Shown piece by piece: positions 17,341 to 25,509 of a stretch of 64,000 nucleotides of DNA. The notes under the pieces were generated by a model. The model was not told where the DNA came from and searched no databases. It saw nothing but the letters and a program-made list of their open reading frames with translations. The position numbers and the translations under genes were made by a program. The stretch is from contig NZ_QLUW01000002.1 in NCBI RefSeq assembly GCF_003268025.1, positions 372,001 to 436,000 on the forward strand. The letters run 5' to 3'. The DNA is from Paenibacillus montanisoli. GTDB taxonomy: Bacteria; Bacillota; Bacilli; Paenibacillales; Paenibacillaceae. The first letter of the stretch is position 1; each line of letters opens with the position of its first letter.

Positions 17341-18006
17341 TCATTTCGTATCGAGCCCCAGCTTCTCCTGCATATAACCGGCCAAGGATACAAGCGAATT
17401 CCCTATTGCGGATGCCGTCATGTTCTCGACATATTGCGCTGCCGGAGCCATCGATAATTGCGCGGCAACGATCGCCGTATCCGGATTCTCCTCCGCCATT
17501 CGCATCAATCCTGCTGTCACCTCGTTGAAATACTCTTCCTTCTTGCCTCGCATGATCAGCTCGAACGTGCCTGGCAGCACCGCAGCTGCCGCTTGGACCG
17601 ATGCCCCATGGCGTTCGGCATAGGCTTGGAACTGCTTCATCGTACCGTCGACGGTTGCCGGATTCGTAAACACGAACAAAACCGGTTTATTTTGCTTGGC
17701 AAGGACTCGGAATAACGGATCGTCGATCTTCACGATCGGCACAGGGAGACGATGCCGCTCCTCATCCCATAGCGCCGTAAAAAACGTGCACGTCACCAGT
17801 ACCGCATCGACATGCGAGCCTGCGATCCAACCCAGCGATTCCTCAACTTTGCGCTCCGCCTGTTCTAAAGTGAACCGCTCGTCCTGTTTTCTCCGGTCAA
17901 GTCCCGGATCGACAAAATGAATGAGCTCCACTTTGACATCTTTAAGCGCCCGTTCAATGTGCTCAATATTGGAATAGTGCGCATGGAAACAGCCTATTTT
18001 CTTCAT
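17341..18006 (-). CDS. Asp/Glu racemase-superfamily-like protein
   Basis: 221 residues with an aspartate/glutamate racemase-like layout: ELIHFVDPGL near the N-terminus, one candidate catalytic Cys (Cys73, AVLVTCTFF), and a second half with TAIVAAQLSMAPAA where the partner Cys would be expected but is absent. So it may bind a small acid or catalyse a one-Cys reaction rather than racemise. ATG at 18006; its ribosome site is a run of nine G (18022-18014) ending 7 nt before the ATG. Confidence 0.65.
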   Translation of the reverse strand: MKKIGCFHAHYSNIEHIERALKDVKVELIHFVDPGLDRRKQDERFTLEQAERKVEESLGWIAGSHVDAVLVTCTFFTALWDEERHRLPVPIVKIDDPLFRVLAKQNKPVLFVFTNPATVDGTMKQFQAYAERHGASVQAAAAVLPGTFELIMRGKKEEYFNEVTAGLMRMAEENPDTAIVAAQLSMAPAAQYVENMTASAIGNSLVSLAGYMQEKLGLDTK

Positions 18007-18013
18007 GATGAAT

Positions 18014-18022
18014 CCCCCCCCC
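18014..18022. repeat. Nine-base G/C homopolymer in the ribosome-binding region
   Basis: C9 on the plus strand is G9 on the coding (minus) strand, 7 nt before the start codon of the racemase-like gene. Length change here would alter Shine-Dalgarno strength and spacing. Confidence 0.9.
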
Positions 18023-18100
18023 GCCATCTGTCGGCCGCCGCGAATATACCATATTCTAACCTATTTCATGCCAGCAGGGAAAACATGAAAAGAAAATGAA

Positions 18101-18122
18101 AGAGCTGCAAGCTCGCAGCTCT
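18101..18122 (-). terminator. Terminator after the YheC/YheD-like gene
   Basis: AGAGCTGC / GCAGCTCT stem with 6-nt loop, followed on the minus strand by TTCATTTTCTTTTC. Confidence 0.75.
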
Positions 18123-18129
18123 CTTCGTT

Positions 18130-18861
18130 CTACCTGTTGTATGTTCTCGCAAGCCTCATGATCCGCCTGAAGATGCGCGGGTCCGGGTGTTTGCGGAAAA
18201 TATAGGGATCAGGCGCGGTATTGACTTCCAGCAGCCAAGGCTTCAGCGACTTATCGATCGCAACATCCAAGCCGATCACGCGAACGCCCGGAAATGCCGC
18301 GGACATTCTTCTCCCTGCCAGCACGCCGAGCTTAGAAAGCAACGCGAGCTTGACGCTGACTTTGCGCGTATATGGCCTCAGGAGACGTTCGGCCGTCACG
18401 ATTTTCCCCCCGTTGTGGTAGTTTGTGACGATTTTCCGTTTGGCGGCCACTCTGCCGATCATCCCGGTCGTGACCCATTTCCCGGGTGCCGGGGATTGCG
18501 TCATGACGCGGATATCGAAAAATCTCCCGTTATGCTTAAGCAAATGGATGCCTTTCTGGACCAAGTACCTTTTGCGCTTCGTAGCTGTCGTAATGCCTTT
18601 GAAGAGTGAATCGAAGGCCGCGAAGTTCCGGATCGTATTCCCAAGCTGATAGCGGTAGCCTGATGACGTCTTCTCTACTCGCATGACGCCATTGCCGTGC
18701 CTGCCGTACTCCGGTTTCACATAGACCATCCGATATCGGGTCAATTGTCTTCGCAGCGACGTTTTGGTCAAACGCGCCGTTTCGGGTACGAACCGTGTCA
18801 AATACTTATTCTTGCGGATTGCGACGGTCTTACGCCATTTGCTGCCAATATAACGTGCCAT
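18130..18861 (-). CDS. YheC/YheD-family spore-coat-associated ATP-grasp protein
   Basis: 243 residues. The family is recognised from VYVKPEYGRHGNGVMRV (ATP-grasp nucleotide loop), RYLVQKGI, FDIRVMTQ, and WLLEVNTAPDPY near the end (metal-binding N and E). In Bacillus the YheC/YheD proteins are associated with the endospore coat. ATG at 18861 has AAGGGG 6 nt upstream; the ATG at 18867 is too close to it. Transcribed alone. Confidence 0.85.
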   Translation of the reverse strand: MARYIGSKWRKTVAIRKNKYLTRFVPETARLTKTSLRRQLTRYRMVYVKPEYGRHGNGVMRVEKTSSGYRYQLGNTIRNFAAFDSLFKGITTATKRKRYLVQKGIHLLKHNGRFFDIRVMTQSPAPGKWVTTGMIGRVAAKRKIVTNYHNGGKIVTAERLLRPYTRKVSVKLALLSKLGVLAGRRMSAAFPGVRVIGLDVAIDKSLKPWLLEVNTAPDPYIFRKHPDPRIFRRIMRLARTYNR

Positions 18862-18998
18862 ATCCATCCCCTTTATGCATTGAACTAGTTGTATAACAAC
18901 GTATTCATCGCAAGACGTGAAGTTGTTAGGTGTTTGATGCACACAATTTATCAACCTATCATCTACTATAGTGATCTATTAAAAATGGGGTGATCAAT

Positions 18999-19259
18999 AT
19001 GTCTCGTACTTTCTCTTCCGATCAACCGGATCTGGTTCTTATCAGCTGGTCGAGGCGGTTTTCCGGCTCGCGGCGAAGAATCGTTGAAACCCGTGTCATC
19101 GGTACCGCCTTCCCCTGCCGATTCACGCTGACACCCGGTTCACTGCTTAGAGATGCCCTTAACTGCTTGCTCGACAATGATGTCGGCGACTTTAGAGTGG
19201 TATTCCGCAAGAGAACCTCCAGCTTAAGCGGCTATATCGTTTTACAGCGCTTCCGTTAA
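18999..19259 (+). CDS. Small hypothetical protein
   Basis: 86 residues, basic, Ser/Arg-rich; not recognised. ATG at 18999 has GGGGTG 6 nt upstream, and a strong terminator follows the stop by 10 nt, which support expression as a single gene. No signal peptide or membrane helix. Confidence 0.55.
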   Translation: MSRTFSSDQPDLVLISWSRRFSGSRRRIVETRVIGTAFPCRFTLTPGSLLRDALNCLLDNDVGDFRVVFRKRTSSLSGYIVLQRFR

Positions 19260-19268
19260 CGCCAACAT

Positions 19269-19296
19269 GCAGTCTGCTGTCCCCTCAGCAGGCTGC
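19269..19296 (+). terminator. Terminator after the 86-residue gene
   Basis: GCAGTCTGCTG / CAGCAGGCTGC stem (one G-T pair), 6-nt loop, then TTGTTTGT. Confidence 0.7.
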
Positions 19297-19402
19297 TTGT
19301 TTGTATGCTGAACAATTATTCTTCGTCCCCTGCGCAGTTCGACGGGATTTGCGAGTGAGGCATGAAATAATAGAAACAGCCCTCACCCGAAAGGAGAAAC
19401 GG

Positions 19403-21268
19403 ATGCTGATGAGTTTAATCAAGCAGCTTGCCGATAAAATGATAGAGAAGCCAGGCGCACGCCCCCGCATGGTGGAATGGTTCAATCCGAAGCAACTGGT
19501 CGTGACGGGGACGAAGACCGTGCTATCGACAATTTTCGGCCTCTACTCCGATTTTCGATTAATTGAGGCTTTTAACCGGCAAGGCACTCCCTACACCGAC
19601 TATTCCAAGCATTTCCTGAAAGACGACGCCGGCGAATACGCGGTTGATAAAGACAATTTCTACTTAAATGACCCGCTGCAGCCGCGGGAAGACATCTGGA
19701 TCGATTATGTAAGCGATTTGGGCGACGGTTTCGATTCCACCTATTCCGTCGCCTATTATATAACCCGCCCGGAGCTGGAAGTTAAGGACCCGACAACGGG
19801 AAAGACCGTCTCAACCAAGCGCGGCGATGTGCTTATTTTCGGGGGGGACCAAGTATACCCTACCGCTAACCGCGACGAGTATTTAACCAGGTTAATTGCA
19901 CCTTACTATATCGCGCAAAGCTATACGACGGTCCCTCACCCGCAAGTGTATGCGGTGCCAGGCAATCACGACTGGTATGACGGATTGATATCGTTCTCGC
20001 GCATTTTCACCTCTCGCAGTTGGTTCAATGGCTGGCAGGCTCCGCAGCAGAAGAGCTACTTTGCCTTGAAGCTGCCTCAGGGCTGGTGGCTGCTCGGAAC
20101 GGATGTGCAGCTGAACTCCGATATCGACGGCCAGCAGGTGCAGTTCTTCGAATCGATTGCCGACCAGATGCTGCCGGGCGAGCGCGTGATCCTGTGTAAC
20201 GCGGAACCGTATTGGGTATCCGCGCATAAATACGGCAAATTCGATCCGGTTTACAATGAGAACAACTTGGCCTTTCTTGAAGGCATCCTTAACAAACGCG
20301 ATGTCGGCATTCAAGTGTTCCTTGCCGGCGACCTTCATCACTACCGCAGATTCGAGCATATTCCGAAGCGAGCGGACGGAACGGAAGACCATAGCCGCAA
20401 AGTGGAGAAAATTACGGCAGGCGGCGGAGGCGCTTTTCTGCATCCGACACATGACCTGAAGGATGAATTCGTTTATGAGCATAAGTCCAATCATCCGGAT
20501 CCCATCAAGTTTAATCGAAAGAAGGATTTTCCGGATGTGGCTGCCTCGAGAAAGCTGACTTGGGGCAATCTCCTGTTCGCATGGAAGAATCCGATGTTCG
20601 GGATCGTGACGGCCATTCTCTATTTGTTAGCCTGCAACTCGGTTCTATCCGTCACTTCCGCACCGCCTAGTTCGGCAACCTATATGGATCTGGTCAAATC
20701 CTCGCTCACCAAAATCTCCGTCACGCCAAGCGCGTTTATATGGATGATCATCATCATCGGCGGATTCTGGCTATTTACCGATACGCATTCCCGGCTGTAT
20801 AAATGGGTTGCGGGATGCATGCATGGCGCATGTCATGTAGCCGCCGCCTTCTTCATCGGATGCGGAGCCGTCTATCTAGTAAACACCGGTTTCAACTTGC
20901 AATGGGGAATTGGGGCGCTCGCGCTCACCGGTCTTCTCATCGCATATGGCGGGTGGATTATCGGATCGGTCATCATGGGGCTTTATTTGCTTATTTCCTT
21001 GAACGGCTTCGGGCGGCACAGCGGAGAAGCGTTCTCGTCCCTTCAGATCGAAAACTGGAAAAATTTCATGCGCATCCATATCGATTCTACCGGCAGCTTA
21101 ACCATTTATCCTATCGGACTCGAGCATGTCGTACATAAGTGGAAACGAGCTCCTGAAACCGAATACGGCCCGCAGCTCGAGCCTGATCTGCCTGCAAGCA
21201 AATCCTCGAAAGCCCAGCCTAGGCTGATCGAATCGCCAGTTGTCATTCCGGCAAGCACTAAGCTATGA
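19403..21268 (+). CDS. Metallophosphoesterase with C-terminal membrane helices
   Basis: 621 residues. The N-terminal two thirds is a calcineurin-type phosphoesterase: GDVLIFGGDQVYPTANRDEY, VPGNHDWYDG and FLAGDLHHYRRFEH provide the two-metal site. Residues about 400-570 hold four to five hydrophobic helices, so the protein is membrane-anchored; the long soluble domain lacks a signal peptide and is probably cytoplasmic. Substrate unknown (nucleotide, phospholipid or protein). ATG at 19403 has AAAGGAG 6 nt upstream; the open frame continues upstream to a TTG at 19301 without a good site. Confidence 0.85.
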   Translation: MLMSLIKQLADKMIEKPGARPRMVEWFNPKQLVVTGTKTVLSTIFGLYSDFRLIEAFNRQGTPYTDYSKHFLKDDAGEYAVDKDNFYLNDPLQPREDIWIDYVSDLGDGFDSTYSVAYYITRPELEVKDPTTGKTVSTKRGDVLIFGGDQVYPTANRDEYLTRLIAPYYIAQSYTTVPHPQVYAVPGNHDWYDGLISFSRIFTSRSWFNGWQAPQQKSYFALKLPQGWWLLGTDVQLNSDIDGQQVQFFESIADQMLPGERVILCNAEPYWVSAHKYGKFDPVYNENNLAFLEGILNKRDVGIQVFLAGDLHHYRRFEHIPKRADGTEDHSRKVEKITAGGGGAFLHPTHDLKDEFVYEHKSNHPDPIKFNRKKDFPDVAASRKLTWGNLLFAWKNPMFGIVTAILYLLACNSVLSVTSAPPSSATYMDLVKSSLTKISVTPSAFIWMIIIIGGFWLFTDTHSRLYKWVAGCMHGACHVAAAFFIGCGAVYLVNTGFNLQWGIGALALTGLLIAYGGWIIGSVIMGLYLLISLNGFGRHSGEAFSSLQIENWKNFMRIHIDSTGSLTIYPIGLEHVVHKWKRAPETEYGPQLEPDLPASKSSKAQPRLIESPVVIPASTKL

Positions 21269-21316
21269 TAGTGGGCATACTTTACCTGTTTCGAACTTGA
21301 AAGGAGCCTGCTTGAA

Positions 21317-21643
21317 TTGCTGTTGGCTATTCTTATTTTCATCCTTGCCGGGCTTGCCGAAATCGGCGGCGGCTATTTGGTTTGGCTTTGGCTGCGCGAA
21401 TCCAAACCGCTCTGGTACGGCATTGCCGGAGGATTCATCCTTGTTTTGTATGGCATCATTCCAACTTTGCAGAGCTTCCCGTCGTTCGGTCGGGTATATG
21501 CTGCATACGGCGGCGTTTTCATCGTGCTTGCGATTCTATGGGGATGGCTGATCGATAAGAAAACGCCCGACATGTATGACTGGATCGGAGCTGTCATTTG
21601 CATCATCGGCGTTTCCGTGATCCTTTGGGCGCCAAGAGGCTAG
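21317..21643 (+). CDS. ynfA: YnfA/UPF0060-family membrane protein
   Basis: 108 residues, four helices. [34 protein letters not shown] and [15 protein letters not shown] are diagnostic of the UPF0060 group, related to small multidrug-resistance transporters. TTG start with AAAGGAG about 10 nt upstream. It follows the phosphoesterase gene by 48 nt and may be co-transcribed. Confidence 0.9.
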   Translation: MLLAILIFILAGLAEIGGGYLVWLWLRESKPLWYGIAGGFILVLYGIIPTLQSFPSFGRVYAAYGGVFIVLAILWGWLIDKKTPDMYDWIGAVICIIGVSVILWAPRG

Positions 21644-21695
21644 TCGGCGGGAGACCGGCACATCTAAATACAGCCGCATATACGGGGTAAAATAG

Positions 21696-21727
21696 CAAGA
21701 GCAAGGGCTGCGATGCCCCTGCTCTTG
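21696..21727 (+). terminator. Terminator after ynfA
   Basis: CAAGAGCA(A)GGGC / GCCC(C)TGCTCTTG hairpin followed by TTTGTG. Confidence 0.8.
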
Positions 21728-21780
21728 TTTGTGTTCTATGTTGTTGAAGTATCTGAATGACAAGTCCCTATATTAGTTAT

Positions 21781-22884
21781 TTATACAATCATTTCCGCAA
21801 CCAAGCTGTTTATCGATAGCAGCCTCGATTGAAACGCTTGGTACAAGCTTTCGGCCTGCGCAGCGATCGTCTTCTTGCTGCAGGTGTATTTGTTCAAATT
21901 CGTCGCATAGTCTACTTGAGCAACGAATGACTTCGGCAGCGCTGCAGAACCGCGAATTGCCCCGGAAATGCCTGCGGCAAGCGCCGTTACGCCGACGGTG
22001 TCCCTGCCCATATTCGCTCCGGCGATGATAGCATCATGCACGTTGGCATCCACCATCTTCACGATGCAGATCGCTTTCGTCACGACCTCGTTCGCGAAGC
22101 TGCTTCCGTATGGCACGCCGCAGCCGTGATAGATGCGGTCGAAGGCTTGCCGCAGCTCGCGGAAGTCCTGGCAGCCTGCCGTAAGCTTCAAGCCTTTCTC
22201 AAGCTCTTCGGGCACATTGTCCCGCAGATAGCCGTATTTGTAGCCGTCGATCCGTGCGCCGACATCGGCGTATTGGCAATGCGTAAATAAATCGTGAATA
22301 ACGCTGTCGATCGTCGCATCCGGCTTTGTCGCGGCTGCGATTGCCGCAGCTGTAACGCCGGACCATTTTACGCCGTAACTTCCGGAGGCTTGATACAGCT
22401 GCCCGAGCTCGAAGGCATCGCGAATCGCGTTCTTGACGTCTCCGGCATTAATCAAGCCGACCGGGTGGCAAAATCCGGCGAAGTTGCTTTGCCCCGCATA
22501 GTCGCAATATTTACCTAAGTCCCGCGCCGGAATGCCGCTGTTCGCAACGGCCAGCAAGCCGATGTCGAAGGGCTCCATCACTTTCTCGGCGCTTCCTCTG
22601 CACAGATCCGCGTTCCAGATCGCGCGCACGTCCTCCGCCGTCACCCGGTCCTGCCGTTCGCAAATCGCCGTAATCAGCAGCTTCTGCCGCTCGATCCCGC
22701 TTTCTGTTGTTCCGGCTGCCCGAGCCCAGCTGCGTTCGTATGGCATGAGCTTGTCCAGCACGCCGAACTCTTCCTCAATCTCCTGCCAGCTCCGGCCTTG
22801 CACCGGGGCGCCCAATGCCGCACCGACATGAGCGCCTGCAATGCAACCGAAAAATTTTTCCTTCAAGCTGACTCTATCCTGCAT
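21781..22884 (-). CDS. ADP-ribosylglycohydrolase-family paralogue with altered metal site
   Basis: 367 residues. Aligns along its full length with the neighbouring paralogue (22943-24010): GCIAGAHVGAALGAPVQG, KYCDYAG, CHPVGLINAGD, GRDTVGVTALAAG. Family enzymes hold two magnesium ions with conserved Asp/Thr. Here the first motif reads TTESG where the neighbour has TTEDG, and the last reads GRDTVGV where the neighbour has GRDTDCV; two likely metal Asp are lost, so it is probably weak or inactive, perhaps a partner subunit. Start ATG 22884 was chosen because it aligns exactly with the paralogue start and has GAGGAG upstream; ATG 22905 is possible. Last gene of the rpiB operon. Confidence 0.85.
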   Translation of the reverse strand: MQDRVSLKEKFFGCIAGAHVGAALGAPVQGRSWQEIEEEFGVLDKLMPYERSWARAAGTTESGIERQKLLITAICERQDRVTAEDVRAIWNADLCRGSAEKVMEPFDIGLLAVANSGIPARDLGKYCDYAGQSNFAGFCHPVGLINAGDVKNAIRDAFELGQLYQASGSYGVKWSGVTAAAIAAATKPDATIDSVIHDLFTHCQYADVGARIDGYKYGYLRDNVPEELEKGLKLTAGCQDFRELRQAFDRIYHGCGVPYGSSFANEVVTKAICIVKMVDANVHDAIIAGANMGRDTVGVTALAAGISGAIRGSAALPKSFVAQVDYATNLNKYTCSKKTIAAQAESLYQAFQSRLLSINSLVAEMIV

Positions 22885-22942
22885 TCCAGCACGCTCCTCG
22901 TTCATGATTTGCTCCGGTAGAATCGGTCCGTCCATCCGTCCG

Positions 22943-24010
22943 CTACTGCGCGCCCATCAGCTCGGAGTAAGCCTTCAGCCGCAGCAGCCTGGAGCGATAT
23001 GCCTGATACAGCCCTTCCGCATGCTCCTTGATCGTACGTTGGGAGTTCGTCACAACATGCAAGGTCGTAGCATAATCGGTCTGTTTGATCCAGGATGCGG
23101 GGATGGTCGAGGTACCTGTAAGCGCGCCGGATATGCCAGCCGCAACCGCGGTAACGCAATCCGTGTCCCGGCCCAAATTGACAGCTGCGACCATCGCGTC
23201 CTTGACGTTCCCCTTCGCCCATTTGAAAATGCACACCGCCTTCGTGACCACTTCATTCGCGTAGCTCACTTCATACGGAATGCCCCGGATATTGTACGAA
23301 TCGTACAGAGCTTTTCTGAGTTCGCGGTAGTCTTGAATTTGCGCCGTCCGCTTCAGCTCCCGGTCGAGCTCCTCGACAACCATGTCCGGATCGCAATGAT
23401 CATAGATGGCGCCCAGCACGCTATCGACGGTTGCGCCCGGCTTCGTGCCGGATGCAATCGCCACCGCGGTAACGGTCGCCCATTTCAGCCCGCGTCCGTT
23501 CGTCGTTTGATAAAGCTGGCCGACATCATTCACATCATCGATAGCGCCCGGAATATCGCCGGCATTGATGAGGCCGATCGGATGGCAAGAACGCGAGAAG
23601 CTGTTGAGACCCGCATAATCGCAATATTTGCCGATATCCCGGGCCGGGATGCCGCTTTTGGCCATGGCCAGCAGCACCGCTTCGAACGGCTCCGAGATCA
23701 TCCCGGCCGATTCCGGTTTGATTTTGGAAATCCACATCTTCCGGACATCCTCTGCCGAGACACGGTCCTGCTTCTCCATAATGGCGGAGATCATCAGCTT
23801 CTGGCGCTCGACGCCATCCTCGGTCGTGCCTGCTTCGCGCACCCAGCCATTATGAAAATGTTCGTACGGCAGCAGTTCCTCAAGAATGCCGTACTTGGCT
23901 TCTATGCGATCGAAATCCCAGCCTTCCACCGGCGCGCCCATGGCGGAACCGATGTGAACACCTGCAATGCAGCCGTAAAATTTATCAAATAACGCCGCTT
24001 GCTCGCTCAT
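22943..24010 (-). CDS. ADP-ribosylglycohydrolase-family enzyme
   Basis: 355 residues of the DraG/ARH fold, enzymes that cleave N- or O-glycosidic bonds to ADP-ribose or related ribosides. Motifs: GCIAGVHIGSAMGAPVEG (residues 12-29), TTEDGVERQKL, and GRDTDCVTAVAAG with the DTD metal pair intact. The usual Asp of the first GD motif is Ser (HIGS), so it belongs to a divergent subgroup. ATG 24010 follows GGAGAGGA by about 7 nt. It lies with rpiB and an AraC regulator, which suggests the product feeds a pentose phosphate; this is inference. Confidence 0.85.
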   Translation of the reverse strand: MSEQAALFDKFYGCIAGVHIGSAMGAPVEGWDFDRIEAKYGILEELLPYEHFHNGWVREAGTTEDGVERQKLMISAIMEKQDRVSAEDVRKMWISKIKPESAGMISEPFEAVLLAMAKSGIPARDIGKYCDYAGLNSFSRSCHPIGLINAGDIPGAIDDVNDVGQLYQTTNGRGLKWATVTAVAIASGTKPGATVDSVLGAIYDHCDPDMVVEELDRELKRTAQIQDYRELRKALYDSYNIRGIPYEVSYANEVVTKAVCIFKWAKGNVKDAMVAAVNLGRDTDCVTAVAAGISGALTGTSTIPASWIKQTDYATTLHVVTNSQRTIKEHAEGLYQAYRSRLLRLKAYSELMGAQ

Positions 24011-24048
24011 TTGCTCGTCCTCTCCTCTAAGTAGGGTGATTAACTCGG

Positions 24049-24633
24049 CTAAGATTTTGCAAAACCTTCTCTGAATTGGCCAGGCGTTACGCCGACGCTC
24101 CGTTTGAAGGCGCGAATGAAGCTATGCACATTGGTATAGCCGACGGCGGAGCTGATTTCATTCACGGTCTGGCCGTCCATCGTCAGCAGCTGCTTCGAAT
24201 GCTCAATTCTCTTTCGGGTTAACAGACTGTAGAACGTGCTGCCGGTATACCGCTTTAGCAGCCGGTTTAGATATGTAGATGAACAATGCATAATGTCCGT
24301 GACCTGAGCTAGTCCGAAATCTTCCTCGTAATGCTCGTCGATATAGGCAAGCGCCTCTTCCACTTTGCGCTGGTTCCGGTCCTTGCTGTGCCAATAATTG
24401 AACTCGGTTTGGCCTGTCATCTGCTTCAGAGCCGTCGTTAGCGATTGATAGAACATCGCGATCGATTCTTGCGCGACCGCCTCCTTCCGAATCCGTTCCG
24501 GAGCCGTATCTTCTTGCTTATGGATAATCCGATCCACAACCCCGCTAAGGATGGAATTGCAAAGCTCTTCCAATTCTATCTGACTGGACGGATCCACTTG
24601 AAATTTCATGCCAGGCTCCTGTGTCGTTTGCAT
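24049..24633 (-). CDS. AraC-family transcriptional regulator
   Basis: 194 residues. The C-terminal 100 residues are a double helix-turn-helix AraC domain (YIDEHYEEDFGLAQVTDIMHCSS, then VNEISSAVGYTNVHSFIRAFKRSVGVTPGQF). The N-terminal 90 residues are short and helical, with no cupin visible. ATG at 24633 has AGGAGG 7-8 nt upstream. It sits between rpiB and the ADP-ribosylglycohydrolase genes and probably controls them. Confidence 0.9.
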   Translation of the reverse strand: MQTTQEPGMKFQVDPSSQIELEELCNSILSGVVDRIIHKQEDTAPERIRKEAVAQESIAMFYQSLTTALKQMTGQTEFNYWHSKDRNQRKVEEALAYIDEHYEEDFGLAQVTDIMHCSSTYLNRLLKRYTGSTFYSLLTRKRIEHSKQLLTMDGQTVNEISSAVGYTNVHSFIRAFKRSVGVTPGQFREGFAKS

Positions 24634-24652
24634 GAATGTGCCTCCTGGTCGT

Positions 24653-25117
24653 TTAGTGTGATTGCTTCTGAGCGGCTTCGCGTTCGAGGTCGGCGAGCTT
24701 CTCGACCCTGCGGCGGAATTGTTCTTCCGTACTGAAGGTTGCTTGGATAAACGAGGCGATCAAATCTTTTGCCAGCCATGCGCCGACAATTTGAGCGCCG
24801 ATGCACATCACGTTCACATCGTCATGCTCTACGCTCTGGTGCGCGGAGTGAAAGTCGTGGCATACGGCCGCGCGGATGCCTGGAATTTTGTTAGCGGCGA
24901 TACATGCGCCAACGCCAGTGCCGCAAACCATAATGCCGCGTTCTGCATCGCCGTTTAGCACCGAATGGCAGACCAGCCGGGCAATATCGGGAAAATCGAC
25001 GGCGTCTGCGCTGTGGCAGCCATGATCGACGACCTCGCAGCCAAGCGATTGCAGATGGGCGGCGACCGCCGCTTTCAGATGAAACCCGGCGTGATCGCAT
25101 CCTAGCGAAATCTTCAT
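24653..25117 (-). CDS. rpiB: RpiB/LacAB-family sugar-phosphate isomerase
   Basis: 154 residues, cytoplasmic. Family motifs: GCDHAGFHLK at the N-terminus, VDFPDIA, the catalytic loop GIMVCGTGVGACIAANKIPGIRA with Cys, and SAHQSVEHDDVNVMCIGAQ. Interconverts ribose-5-phosphate and ribulose-5-phosphate, though RpiB-like enzymes in sugar operons may act on allose, galactose or other phosphates. ATG at 25117 follows GGGAGGG by about 8 nt. First gene of the operon, divergent from the LacI gene. Confidence 0.92.
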   Translation of the reverse strand: MKISLGCDHAGFHLKAAVAAHLQSLGCEVVDHGCHSADAVDFPDIARLVCHSVLNGDAERGIMVCGTGVGACIAANKIPGIRAAVCHDFHSAHQSVEHDDVNVMCIGAQIVGAWLAKDLIASFIQATFSTEEQFRRRVEKLADLEREAAQKQSH

Positions 25118-25157
25118 GTTCGAATCCCTCCCAATAGCGTGAATCTATCAAGCGAAA

Positions 25158-25172
25158 TGTTATCGTTGCCAT
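25158..25172. promoter_or_regulatory. Second, imperfect LacI-type operator before rpiB
   Basis: TGTTATCGTTGCCA matches the perfect palindrome at 25258-25271 in 10 of 14 positions, including the whole right half CGTTGCCA. It lies about 45 nt upstream of rpiB. Confidence 0.4.
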
Positions 25173-25245
25173 AAATCATCATTAAGAACCGGTGAATCTC
25201 TTAACAGTGCCAACCTGCATCATTCATCTGAGTTTGCTAGAATGA

Positions 25246-25271
25246 TATAATTATTTTTGGCAACGTTGCCA
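25246..25271 (+). promoter_or_regulatory. -10 element and LacI-type operator in front of the LacI gene
   Basis: A perfect TATAAT (25246-25251; -35 region weak) is followed by TGGCAACGTTGCCA (25258-25271), a perfect 14-bp palindrome of the LacI/GalR operator type centred near the expected transcription start. This predicts autorepression. The remaining AT-rich sequence to 25509 is an untranslated leader in which I see no further gene. Confidence 0.65.
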
Positions 25272-25509
25272 TTTTGGCTGAAGAAAAAAACTCACTGCAC
25301 ATTTCCTAGGCCAATCGGCTGCAATCTTGCCAGAGGAAATGGTTTGTAAGCCCTTTCGCCAATATTATCGTATTGCAAAACGTACTGTCAACCTGATTCA
25401 GACGAAATTTATCAATCTTTTACCTAGTATTTTGCGTCCAAATTCATTAAAATCTTTTGTATGGCATCGTTATCATTTTAAGTTTGGCATTGCCGAGGAG
25501 GAAAGCAAG

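Noticed and set aside
22841..23992. Long plus-strand frame of 383 codons
   Set aside because: It is the complement of the ADP-ribosylglycohydrolase genes, rich in Arg/His/Pro, with no family motif or ribosome site.
25327..25509. N-terminal extension of the LacI regulator from the TTG at 25327
   Set aside because: Would add 61 residues before the helix-turn-helix; the sequence is AT-rich leader and lacks a ribosome site at that TTG.
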